Source of the DNA: Gluconobacter albidus | Lineage (GTDB): Bacteria > Pseudomonadota > Alphaproteobacteria > Acetobacterales > Acetobacteraceae | Direction of reading: 5' to 3' | Length of the DNA stretch: 64,000 bases | Assembly: GCF_002723915.1 (NCBI RefSeq) | Contig: NZ_BEWL01000001.1 | Location: forward strand, 186,001 to 250,000 | Shown: piece by piece, positions 52,540-60,451 of the stretch | How the letters are laid out: each line of letters begins with the position of its first letter | Numbering within the stretch: position 1 is the first letter of the stretch | The notes under the pieces: generated by a model | The model's database searches: none | The model's input: the letters and a program-made list of their open reading frames with translations, nothing else | Told to the model about the DNA's origin: nothing | Translations under genes and position numbers: made by a program

Positions 52540-53856
52540 ATGCTTGTCCCGGGCCTGATCCAGCGTCAGTCGCAGTCTCTCGTCATGACGCCCCAGCTGC
52601 GTCAGGCGATTGCACTGCTGCAATACACGCAGATCGACCTCGCCCAGCACCTGCGGCAGATCTGCGAAGCCAATCCGCTTCTTATTCTGGAGCCCGGCGA
52701 GACCGCGGCCGATCCCGCCCCCGCTCCGGAAGAGTTTCACGACGACGACCCGGACCGCTTCACCAGTGCTTCTGAACGCCCGGAAGCAGCGGCACCACCT
52801 CCGTCCACCCGGGATGATCTGATCCTCCAGATCCGCCTGTCTTTTCCTGCGGACGAACAGGATGCGGCACTGCATCTTCTGGACAGTCTGGACGAAAGTG
52901 GCCGCCTTCCCGTTTCAGTAGCGGATCTTGCAGGCGACCTTCGCATGGAGGTCGCAAGGCTCGAAGCGATCCGCCAGAGTCTCATGCATCTTGAACCTGT
53001 CGGGCTTTTCGCCCGATCGCTTGAAGAATGTCTGGCGGCGCAACTCCGCGCCCGCAACCGCCTTGATCCCGCGATGCAGACCCTCCTCGACAATCTGGAC
53101 CTTCTCGCCCGGCGCGACTGGCGCAGGCTGCGCGAAAAATGCGCTCTTGGGCAGGACGACCTGCTGGAGATGCTCGCCGAAATCCAGGCGCTCGATCCGC
53201 GTCCCGGCCTGACCCCGCCACCGCCTGAGCCCCCCATCGAACCCGATCTGATCGTTCGCTTCAACGGCGCCGGCTTCCGTCTGACCCTCAACACGCGCCT
53301 GCTGCCGAAACTCCGGCTTGATGACACGATGCGCGCGCAGCTTGATGGACGCACGGATCCCGGCAGGACGCTTCTTGCCTGTGCGGCAGAGGCCACGGCC
53401 CTGATCCGCGCGATGGACAGCCGCAAACAGTCCCTGCTCGCGGTTGGCCGCGCGATTGTGCAGCATCAGGCCGATTTCCTGCGCGATGGTCCCGCCGCCC
53501 TGCGCCCGCTGACCATGCGCGACATCGCCGAGCGCACGGAGTTGCACGAAAGCACCATCAGCCGCATCGTCAGCAGCAAATATATCGACACGCCACAGGG
53601 CACCGTCCCGCTCAGGCTGTTTTTCTCCACAGCCCTGACGTCCGAAGACGGTACGCCCCAGAGCGCTCACGCGATCCAGCATCGTCTACAGGCGCTCGTC
53701 TCGGCCGAAGGAGACAACGTCCTGTCCGACGATGCCCTGACGGTCCTTTTGCAAAAGGAAGGCTTCTCCATCCAGCGCCGCACGGTTGCGAAATATCGCG
53801 AGGGGTTGGGTATTGCGAAATCCAGCCAGCGCAAGCGGCTGCGCCGTACGGCCTGA
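52540..53856 (+). CDS. rpoN: RNA polymerase sigma-54 factor (RpoN)
   Basis: A 438-residue protein. Region I is QSQSLVMTPQLRQAIALLQYTQ, an acidic and Pro-rich region II follows, then the core-binding domain, the helix-turn-helix (MRDIAERTELHESTISRIVSSKYIDTPQG) and the RpoN box in QRRTVAKYREGLGI at the end. Sigma-54 directs activator-dependent promoters, typically of nitrogen metabolism. Its place right after lptB is the common proteobacterial order. I saw no convincing -24/-12 promoter in this window. Confidence 0.95.
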   Translation: MLVPGLIQRQSQSLVMTPQLRQAIALLQYTQIDLAQHLRQICEANPLLILEPGETAADPAPAPEEFHDDDPDRFTSASERPEAAAPPPSTRDDLILQIRLSFPADEQDAALHLLDSLDESGRLPVSVADLAGDLRMEVARLEAIRQSLMHLEPVGLFARSLEECLAAQLRARNRLDPAMQTLLDNLDLLARRDWRRLREKCALGQDDLLEMLAEIQALDPRPGLTPPPPEPPIEPDLIVRFNGAGFRLTLNTRLLPKLRLDDTMRAQLDGRTDPGRTLLACAAEATALIRAMDSRKQSLLAVGRAIVQHQADFLRDGPAALRPLTMRDIAERTELHESTISRIVSSKYIDTPQGTVPLRLFFSTALTSEDGTPQSAHAIQHRLQALVSAEGDNVLSDDALTVLLQKEGFSIQRRTVAKYREGLGIAKSSQRKRLRRTA

Positions 53857-53905
53857 GGACTCCAGGGCTTTGACAGGCTGACAGAATTTCCCTTACGGAG
53901 CCTGA

Positions 53906-55237
53906 ATGTCCCGCGCTCCGCTGCCTTTCACTGAAATTCCCTGGAGACCTCCCGAACAGGCGCTTTCCGCCATGGACTCCGCCCCCTGGGCCGCGTTTCT
54001 CGATAGCGGAGGCCCGGACACGGACGACCGCGCCCGCTGGTCCTTTCTGTGCCTGTCTCCTGCTGAAACCCTCGACTGGCACGCGGGGAGCCTTCGCAGG
54101 AATGGCATATCCATACAGGGTGATGTCTGGACGCATCTGCGCGATATGGCCGCCGCCTCGACCCGTTGCCCCGAAGCAGAGGATATCATCCCCTTCACCG
54201 GCGGGGTGATCGGTATGATGAGCTATGAAGCGGGCATGGCGCTTGAAAAAGTTCCATCCCGCCATGTTTCTTCTGCGCCCAGACTGGTGGCGGCCTCTTT
54301 TGAAGACGTGCTGGCGTTCGACCGGCATGAAGAACGCTGCTGGTGGATCAGCCGGAGGGGACATCCCACACCCGAATTAACCTCGCCGACGATCTGCCCC
54401 GCCCCCTCCCTGCGTTTTCGGCCTGAACAGCCGCGAGACATCTGGATGGATGCGGTTCGCAGCATCATCGCCTTCATCCGGGCCGGGGATATTTTTCAGG
54501 CCAATCTGACGATGCGCTGGGTTGCGGAGTGTGCTGACGGTTTCGATGAGCTGGCTGCCTATCGGACACTGCGCCAGACCTCCCCGGCTCCGTTCGGGGC
54601 CTATCTGAAGACGCCGGATTTTTCGCTGCTCAGCGCCTCCGTGGAACGTTTCATTTCGCTTTCGCGGGGCGGGCTGATCGAGACGCGCCCCATCAAGGGC
54701 ACCATTTCCCTTGGACACACGCCCGAAGAAACAGCCCGGAACAGCCGGACACTGGCTGCGGACGAAAAAGAACGCGCCGAAAACCTGATGATTACGGATC
54801 TGATGCGAAACGACATCGGTCGTGTCTCACAGATCGGCTCTGTTCGCGTTCCCCAGCTGTCGAAGGTTGAGCAGTTTCCCCACGTCCTGCATCTGGTCTC
54901 GGTCGTTCAGGCGCAACTCCGTCACGAACTGGACGCCATTGATCTGCTTCAGGCCACGCTTCCGCCGGGTTCCGTCACAGGGGCACCGAAAAAACGCGCC
55001 ATGGAGATCATCGACCTTCTGGAAGCCTCTGCCCGTGGGGCCTATTGCGGCAGCCTGTTCCGCATCGGCAAGGATGGGGCCATGGACAGTTCCGTCATCA
55101 TCCGCAGCATGGCGCGATCGGGCGACACCCTTTCCGTCGGTGCGGGAGGCGGCATTACCGTGCTGTCCGATCCAATGCGGGAATATGAGGAAATGCTTCT
55201 GAAAGTCTCCCCGATTCTGAAGGCGTTTGAGGCATGA
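53906..55237 (+). CDS. pabB: Aminodeoxychorismate synthase component I (PabB)
   Basis: A 443-residue chorismate-utilising enzyme. The C-terminal catalytic domain has GDIFQANLTMRW, ETRPIKGTISLG (the PIKGT lysine marks PabB; TrpE has Ala), DEKERAENLMITDLMRNDIGRV and LPPGSVTGAPKKRAMEIID. It makes 4-amino-4-deoxychorismate for folate with the glutaminase PabA, which is not nearby. It overlaps pabC by ATGA. No fused amidotransferase domain is present. The stretch 53857-53905 before it holds no gene. Confidence 0.93.
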   Translation: MSRAPLPFTEIPWRPPEQALSAMDSAPWAAFLDSGGPDTDDRARWSFLCLSPAETLDWHAGSLRRNGISIQGDVWTHLRDMAAASTRCPEAEDIIPFTGGVIGMMSYEAGMALEKVPSRHVSSAPRLVAASFEDVLAFDRHEERCWWISRRGHPTPELTSPTICPAPSLRFRPEQPRDIWMDAVRSIIAFIRAGDIFQANLTMRWVAECADGFDELAAYRTLRQTSPAPFGAYLKTPDFSLLSASVERFISLSRGGLIETRPIKGTISLGHTPEETARNSRTLAADEKERAENLMITDLMRNDIGRVSQIGSVRVPQLSKVEQFPHVLHLVSVVQAQLRHELDAIDLLQATLPPGSVTGAPKKRAMEIIDLLEASARGAYCGSLFRIGKDGAMDSSVIIRSMARSGDTLSVGAGGGITVLSDPMREYEEMLLKVSPILKAFEA

Positions 55238-56040
55238 GCACTCCTGTCTGGCTCAATGGCCGTCTCCTGGACGCGACAGACGCGCATATTGCTCCGAACG
55301 ACCGGGGATTTCTGCTCTCTGATGGGCTGTTTGAAACAATCCGCGTCGCCAACGGACAGGCGCCACATCTGGCACGGCATCTGGCACGGCTGGAGGAAGG
55401 ATGCACGATCCTCCGTCTGCCCACGCCGGACCCGACACTGCTGACACAGGCCGTTTCCGATCTGCTGCATGCTACGGGGCTGTCAGACGGATCGCTGCGC
55501 CTGACGGTCACGCGCGGCACCGGGCCACGCGGTCTGGTACCGCCTGTTACGCCGCAACCCACAGTCCTGATTCAGGCGACTGCTTCCGCGCTGGCCGTGC
55601 CTGCCCCCGTCAGGCTGGGGCTTGGCCGCTACCGGCGCGATGGGGGCTCTCCTCTGGCGCGCGTGAAATCGCTTGCCTGTCTGCCATCCATCATGAGCCG
55701 CATGGAAGCCGTCGCAGCCGGGCTGGATGATGCGCTTCTTCTGGGAATGACGGGGGCTGTTGCCGAAGCCAGCGCTGCGAACATCCTGTTCCTGCGGGAA
55801 GGGCGCCTGCAGACGCCTCCCATTCATGACGGCGCATTGCCGGGAACGTCCCGCGCTCGACTGCTGGAAGGGGGCTTCTGTACCGAAGGCCGTCTTTTGC
55901 CGCAGGATCTCAAAACGGTGACAGGCGTGTGGCTGGTCAATGCATTATCGCTGACCGCCGTATCAGACATCGACAATTATGAGCTGCCCCTGCACCCCGA
56001 ACGGGACAGGCGGCTGAGAGAGTTTCTGTTCTCTGTCTGA
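55234..56040 (+). CDS. pabC: Aminodeoxychorismate lyase / class IV aminotransferase family (PabC)
   Basis: A 268-residue fold-type IV PLP enzyme. The catalytic lysine is in ARVKSLACLP, with upstream DRGFLLSDGLFETIRV and the phosphate-cup segments AEASAANILFL and LPGTSRARLLE. The overlap with pabB (ATGA) supports a role as 4-amino-4-deoxychorismate lyase yielding p-aminobenzoate; branched-chain or D-amino-acid aminotransferases are close relatives. It is followed by a bidirectional terminator. Confidence 0.85.
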   Translation: MSTPVWLNGRLLDATDAHIAPNDRGFLLSDGLFETIRVANGQAPHLARHLARLEEGCTILRLPTPDPTLLTQAVSDLLHATGLSDGSLRLTVTRGTGPRGLVPPVTPQPTVLIQATASALAVPAPVRLGLGRYRRDGGSPLARVKSLACLPSIMSRMEAVAAGLDDALLLGMTGAVAEASAANILFLREGRLQTPPIHDGALPGTSRARLLEGGFCTEGRLLPQDLKTVTGVWLVNALSLTAVSDIDNYELPLHPERDRRLREFLFSV

Positions 56041-56060
56041 ACCGGCTCTTGCCGCCACAA

Positions 56061-56094
56061 AAAAAGCCGCCTTCCCGATGGAAAGACGGCTTTT
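56061..56094. terminator. Bidirectional terminator between pabC and ridA-like gene
   Basis: AAAAAGCCG-c-CTTTCC-type stem: the left arm AAAAGCCGCCTTCC pairs with GGAAAGACGGCTTTT around CGAT, with A tract to the left and T4 to the right. It serves convergent genes on both strands. Confidence 0.88.
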
Positions 56095-56114
56095 CAGCAT
56101 TCAGCAGCAGGCTC

Positions 56115-56477
56115 TTATTTCAGCGCAGCAATCGCCGTCATTTCCACGCGCCATTCCGGAACGGCCAGCTTGGCTTCAACCGTAGCGCGGGCCGGTTTGC
56201 TGTCCGTGTCCAGCCATGCATCCCAGGCCCGGTTCATCGCCCCGATTTCCGCGATATCCGTCAGGAAAATCTGCACCGACAGGATCCGGCTCTTATCCGT
56301 TCCCAGCGAGGCCAGAAGCGCGTCGATCTGACGCAGGATGTCGACCGTCTGCCCTTCCGTATCGAGGGTGGCATCGTCCGCGACCTGACCGGCCAGATAG
56401 GCCAGCCCGTTATGGACGACGACGCCCGCAAGGCGCTGCTCTTCAAGGTGACGGGAAATATCGGCGTTTTTGCTCAC
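56115..56477 (-). CDS. RidA-family (YjgF/YER057c) protein
   Basis: A 120-residue protein. The family pattern is seen in LAYLAGQVADD, QTVDILRQIDALLASLGTDKSRILSVQIFLTDI, and the C-terminal PARATVEAKLAVPEWRVEM, where the Arg in the ARATVEA motif is the substrate-binding residue of true imine deaminases. RidA hydrolyses reactive enamines/imines from PLP enzymes. This one is closer to the YoaB-like subgroup by its shorter N-terminus. It is the last gene of the hsp20-DUF1150 unit. Confidence 0.88.
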   Translation of the reverse strand: MSKNADISRHLEEQRLAGVVVHNGLAYLAGQVADDATLDTEGQTVDILRQIDALLASLGTDKSRILSVQIFLTDIAEIGAMNRAWDAWLDTDSKPARATVEAKLAVPEWRVEMTAIAALK

Positions 56478-56516
56478 GGGCGTGGACTTTCTGACGTCGG
56501 TTACTGAGGCGGGAGG

Positions 56517-56768
56517 TTACTGAAGCAGGGTCGGGATCATTTCATGTTCGAGGATGGCATCGAGCGCGCTTTCCTCGTCTTCCGCAACGGCCATGGGCGT
56601 GCCGTCGGCAGCATGGATGGCCACGAGCATTTCACCCTCATGCATGACGGATCTGACATAGGCGAGGCGGGACATACCCAGCGTCAGAAGCTGCGGCCCC
56701 GTGATGCGGCGCAGATCCGCCGGCAGTTTTTCGTCCGAACGATCACCGTTTTCGAAGGGATTGTTCAA
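56517..56768 (-). CDS. DUF1150 family protein
   Basis: An 83-residue protein. The DUF1150 pattern covers LRRITGPQLLTLGMSRLAYVRSV and the end AVAEDEESALDAILEHEMIP. In alphaproteobacteria it regularly follows an Hsp20 gene, as here, and its function is unknown. Co-transcription with hsp20 suggests a stress-related role. The gap between it and hsp20 is 82 bases. Confidence 0.85.
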   Translation of the reverse strand: MNNPFENGDRSDEKLPADLRRITGPQLLTLGMSRLAYVRSVMHEGEMLVAIHAADGTPMAVAEDEESALDAILEHEMIPTLLQ

Positions 56769-56850
56769 TTCCGTTTCCTTTTGGAGCCGCAGCGGCTTCT
56801 GCCGCCCAGCCTTGGGTTGATTCTGTAAAATTGTAAGCGCGCGACCGGTC

Positions 56851-57363
56851 TTATTCGTCGTCGATATCGCGCGCAGGACGCGTTGCGCGTCGGGTCTTCA
56901 CGACAGGCGGCACCACTTCGTGGTGAACCGTTGGAGCCGGTGCCGGGCTTCGCCGCCCCTGCGAAATCGCAATCCGCTTGACCCGAACTTCAGGCTCGGG
57001 ACGTAGAAGATCGATATGCAGCAGGCCGTTATCAAGCCATGCTCCACCGATTTCGATGCCTTCTGCCAGCACGAAGGCTTTGTGGAACTGCCGCGCCGCA
57101 ATGCCGCGATGCAGAAAAATGCGCCCCTGACTGTCATCGGTCTGACGCCCGCGAATCACAAGCTGGTTGTCTTCCTGCGTGATCTGAAGGTCGTCCATGA
57201 CAAAGCCCGCAACCGCCAGCGTAATCCGCAGGGCCGTGGAGCTGAGCTGCTCGATATTATAGGGGGGATAGCCGTCGGACGTCGATTTGGCAGCACGCTC
57301 AAGCATCTGCTCGAGGTGATCGAAGCCGAGGAACATCGGGGACGTGAACAGGCGACCGGACAT
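56851..57363 (-). CDS. Hsp20-family small heat shock protein
   Basis: A 170-residue protein from ATG 57363, which has GGAGGAGG about ten bases upstream; an ATG 60 bases further up gives an unlikely extension. The alpha-crystallin domain includes PPYNIEQLSSTALRITLAVAG, QLVIRGRQ, FLHRGIAARQFHKAFVLAEGIEI and GLLHIDL. The N-terminus SPMFLGFDHLEQML matches alphaproteobacterial Hsp20. It holds unfolding proteins until ATP-driven chaperones act. The C-terminal 40 residues are basic and Pro-rich. A candidate sigma-32 promoter lies upstream at 57439-57466. Confidence 0.93.
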   Translation of the reverse strand: MSGRLFTSPMFLGFDHLEQMLERAAKSTSDGYPPYNIEQLSSTALRITLAVAGFVMDDLQITQEDNQLVIRGRQTDDSQGRIFLHRGIAARQFHKAFVLAEGIEIGGAWLDNGLLHIDLLRPEPEVRVKRIAISQGRRSPAPAPTVHHEVVPPVVKTRRATRPARDIDDE

Positions 57364-57438
57364 AGGGCGAGAGCCTCCTCCATGAGCGAGACGTAAAACA
57401 GAGCCAGTCCCATTCTGCGGCAACTGGCTGGTCCTACG

Positions 57439-57466
57439 ATATGGTGACCACCCCTAGGGATGCAAG
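57439..57466 (-). promoter_or_regulatory. Candidate heat-shock (sigma-32) promoter of hsp20
   Basis: On the minus strand CTTGCA at 57466-57461 and CACCATAT at 57446-57439 are separated by 14 bases. They match the sigma-32 elements CTTGAA and CCCCATNT at 5 of 6 and 7 of 8 positions (N included). This would give a leader of about 70 bases. Confidence 0.55.
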
Positions 57467-57553
57467 CTCTGCTCCCGACCAAGCGCATGCAAAACCGACG
57501 TTCATGGCATGTTACACTGGCATTTGACGCCCGCGCTCGCTACATCGCAGGGC

Positions 57554-58108
57554 ATGAGCGAATTCGATTTCCTGTCCGGCATCGACGATGTGCCCCCTAC
57601 CCCGATCCTGATCGCCCCCCAGCCCGTGCTGCGGGAGGTCGCCCGTGAGGTCCGCCCCGAGGATATCGCCTTTATCCGCGATCAGCTTCCGGGCATGTTT
57701 TCCGCCATGTACAAGGCCCCCGGCATCGGCCTCGCCGCGCCGCAGGTCGGTCTTGGCATGCGCTTTGCTCTGGTGGACGTGGCCGAAGAAGACGCGCCGC
57801 GTGAGCCCATGCTGCTGATCAATCCGGAAATCGTTACGGATTCAGAGCAGATGGCGGCTCGCGAGGAAGGCTGCCTTTCGTTGCCGAACCAGTATGCCGA
57901 AGTCGTCCGCCCCGAATCGATCCGTGTGCGCTATCGCAACCTCGCGGGAGAAACGATCGAGCGTGATGCATCGGGCCTGCTCGCCACCTGCATCCAGCAT
58001 GAGATGGACCATCTCAACGGTATCCTGTTCGTCGATCATCTCTCGACGCTCAAGCGCAACATGATCATGCGCCGCCTTGCCAAAGAGCAGAAGCTCGGAA
58101 GGCGCTGA
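57554..58108 (+). CDS. def: Peptide deformylase
   Basis: A 184-residue protein from ATG 57554; an in-frame ATG at 57509 adds 15 residues of no family likeness. All three motifs are present: GIGLAAPQVG, EEGCLSLP and QHEMDHLNGILF, giving Cys and two His as metal ligands and Glu as base. It removes formyl groups from nascent proteins. fmt follows six bases later, the usual def-fmt arrangement. Confidence 0.96.
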   Translation: MSEFDFLSGIDDVPPTPILIAPQPVLREVAREVRPEDIAFIRDQLPGMFSAMYKAPGIGLAAPQVGLGMRFALVDVAEEDAPREPMLLINPEIVTDSEQMAAREEGCLSLPNQYAEVVRPESIRVRYRNLAGETIERDASGLLATCIQHEMDHLNGILFVDHLSTLKRNMIMRRLAKEQKLGRR

Positions 58109-58114
58109 TCCCCG

Positions 58115-59029
58115 ATGCGGCTGATTTTCATGGGAACGCCGGACTTTTCGGTCCCGGCGCTGCACGCTCTGCTCGACGCCGGTCACGAGGTGGTTGCGGT
58201 CTACACGCAGCCGCCGCGACCGGCAGGACGTGGCAAAGCGCTGCGTCGTTCGCCAGTTCATGAAGCGGCCGAAGCGGCCGGGATCGAGGTACGGACGCCC
58301 GCCCACGTTCGTCGGGACACGACGGAGCACGCCGCTTTTGCTGCCCTGAATGCCGACGCCGCCGTGGTCGCCGCCTATGGCCTCATTCTGCCCAAAGAGA
58401 TGCTGGACGCCCCGCGTCTGGGGTGTCTGAACATCCATGCCAGCCTTCTGCCGCGCTGGCGTGGGGCCTCGCCCATCCAGTCCTCCATCCTCGCAGGCGA
58501 CACCCAAAGCGGCGTTTCCATTATGCAGATGGATGAGGGCCTCGACACCGGCGCGGTTCTGCTGGAGGAGGCTACGCCCATTAGCGCGACCGATACCGCC
58601 AGCACACTGCATGACCGTTTGTCGGAGATCGGCGGCCGTCTGGTCGTTCGTGCGCTGGCCGAGCGTCCGACACCCGTGCCGCAGCCCACAGACGGCGTGA
58701 CCTATGCCGAACGCCTGACCCGCGATAATGGCCGTATCGACTGGACGCGCACGGCAGCCGAGATCGATCGCCAGATCCGCGGCCTCACGCCTTGGCCCGG
58801 CGCATTTACGACGCTTGACGGTATAGTGCTGAAAATCGGCACGGCCACTCCGCTGCCGGACGCAGTCCCCAACGCCTCCCCCGGCACCACGCTCGACGAC
58901 GCTCTGACGATCGCCTGTGGCACCGGTGCGATTCGCATCGACCGCGTTCAGAAGCCGGGGCGCAGCATGATGTCCGCCGCCGATTTCCTGCGCGGTCAGC
59001 CCGTGCCGAAAGGGATGGGACTTGTCTGA
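58115..59029 (+). CDS. fmt: Methionyl-tRNA formyltransferase
   Basis: A 304-residue protein with the RLIFMGTPDFSVPAL opening, the YTQPPRPAGRG loop, LNIHASLLPRWRGASPIQ, and MQMDEGLDTGAVL, all standard. The C-terminal OB-like domain contains IDWTRTAAEIDRQIRGLTPWPGAF. It formylates initiator Met-tRNA. It overlaps truA by eight bases. Confidence 0.96.
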   Translation: MRLIFMGTPDFSVPALHALLDAGHEVVAVYTQPPRPAGRGKALRRSPVHEAAEAAGIEVRTPAHVRRDTTEHAAFAALNADAAVVAAYGLILPKEMLDAPRLGCLNIHASLLPRWRGASPIQSSILAGDTQSGVSIMQMDEGLDTGAVLLEEATPISATDTASTLHDRLSEIGGRLVVRALAERPTPVPQPTDGVTYAERLTRDNGRIDWTRTAAEIDRQIRGLTPWPGAFTTLDGIVLKIGTATPLPDAVPNASPGTTLDDALTIACGTGAIRIDRVQKPGRSMMSAADFLRGQPVPKGMGLV

Positions 59030-59831
59030 CGCACAGGCTCAGGACCATGAGCCTTCTGGCCTGAACCGCTGGGCTTTACGCATCGAATATGACGGCACCG
59101 GCTATCTGGGCTGGCAGAAGCAGAATGACGGCGTCTCCATTCAGAGCCTGATCGAAGCTGCCGCCTCGAAACTGGTCCGTAATCGTCCCGTGCCCAGCAT
59201 CACTGCCGGACGCACGGATGCAGGCGTCCATGCCGCTGGAATGGTCATCCATCTCGACTTCCCGGATGACGCCCCGATCGACGCCCGCCAGATCCGTGAC
59301 GGCATGGGATATCATCTCAAGCCCCACCGCGTTGTCGTACTCGAAGCCGCGCAAGTCGGGCCAGAGTGGAATGCGCGTTTCTCCGCCACATGGCGCAGCT
59401 ACCGCTACACGATCCTCAACCGCCCTGCCCGTCCGGGTCTGATGGAAAACCGGGTGTGGCACATCAAGCGCCCGCTGAATGTGGATCTCATGCAGCAGGC
59501 CGCGAACCATCTTCTCGGGCCGCATGATTTCACATCTTTCCGTGCGGTCGCCTGTCAGGCCAGAAGTCCCGTTCGCACGCTGGATATTCTGACCATCCGT
59601 CGCGAGGGCGAACTGGTCATGATCGACACGAAGGCGCGCTCCTTCCTGCATCATCAGGTCCGCAACATGGCCGGAACACTGATGATGATCGGCGCGGGCC
59701 TGTGGCCGGTCGAAAAAATGATTGAGATTCTGGAAGCGAAAGACCGCTGCGCCGCAGGACAGACGGCCCCGCCGGAAGGGCTCTGTCTGATGGATGTCGG
59801 CTATCCCGACAATCCGTTCAACAGGACTTAA
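59022..59831 (+). CDS. truA: tRNA pseudouridine synthase A
   Basis: A 269-residue protein if started at TTG 59022. The core opens at LRIEYDGTGYLGWQKQ; the catalytic Asp is in TAGRTDAGVHAAG, followed by FSATWRSYRY, GPHDFTSFRA and FLHHQVRNMAGTL. It isomerises uridines 38-40 of tRNA. No in-frame ATG lies between the fmt stop and the core, so TTG is likely, although the first 15 residues are dispensable. The def-fmt-truA order is well known. Confidence 0.95.
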   Translation: MSDAQAQDHEPSGLNRWALRIEYDGTGYLGWQKQNDGVSIQSLIEAAASKLVRNRPVPSITAGRTDAGVHAAGMVIHLDFPDDAPIDARQIRDGMGYHLKPHRVVVLEAAQVGPEWNARFSATWRSYRYTILNRPARPGLMENRVWHIKRPLNVDLMQQAANHLLGPHDFTSFRAVACQARSPVRTLDILTIRREGELVMIDTKARSFLHHQVRNMAGTLMMIGAGLWPVEKMIEILEAKDRCAAGQTAPPEGLCLMDVGYPDNPFNRT

Positions 59832-60451
59832 AACGAGATCCCGAGCAGATCCACCATCGCATTGTAATGCGGCGGTAAAAGCCACAGAATCCAGAGAAAT
59901 GCGGCAACCGGCAGGGTCTGAAGAATCGTCATGACGAAGGCCTGCCACCCTGTCGTCAGAAGGCCGACTTTCGTGACGTACCAGGTCAGCCACAGCGTAT
60001 AAAGCTGTGCCCCGAAGGCGAGACCGGCCAGCGCCTGACCGGAGGCCGCAGCCCCCGGAATTACGAGATGCAGCACACCCTGCGCCACAATAAGCATGAC
60101 CAGCGGTAGCCAGCCACACCATAAAGAAGCGGTTGCGTAGCGCGTCCACAGCCCCTTGCGGCTCAGAAAAACCGTGTAAAGCTCTGACACCACAAGCTGC
60201 AACAGCGTGCAGACCAGCGGCACCACCGCCCGTACCAGCCCCATGACCCGTTCGGCAGGAGGCAGCATAAAGGCCATCCACACACCGATGAGCGCCAGCG
60301 CGATCGTGGGTGCCAAAGCCGCGAACAACGCACCTGCTCCCGGAGCGAAGCAGTTGATCCCTTCGGAGCGCCCGCGCCCCAGAAGCCACACGCCCAGCGG
60401 GATGGCTATGTTTCCGGAAGGAGGAAACGAACCCTGCCGTCCGGAATTCAC
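59828..60451 (-). CDS. Hypothetical polytopic membrane protein (Yip1-like topology)
   Basis: A 207-residue protein with a short soluble N-terminus and about five membrane helices (for example AALAPTIALALIGVWMAFM, VPLVCTLLQLVVSELY, WLPLVMLIVAQGVLHLVI, AFVMTILQTLPVAAFLWILWLL). Its stop codon overlaps that of convergent truA. It starts inside the end of dapE (ATGA overlap), so it is the third gene of dapD-dapE. A link to diaminopimelate or wall metabolism is only suggested by position. I compare it to Yip1-domain proteins on topology alone. Confidence 0.65.
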   Translation of the reverse strand: MNSGRQGSFPPSGNIAIPLGVWLLGRGRSEGINCFAPGAGALFAALAPTIALALIGVWMAFMLPPAERVMGLVRAVVPLVCTLLQLVVSELYTVFLSRKGLWTRYATASLWCGWLPLVMLIVAQGVLHLVIPGAAASGQALAGLAFGAQLYTLWLTWYVTKVGLLTTGWQAFVMTILQTLPVAAFLWILWLLPPHYNAMVDLLGISF

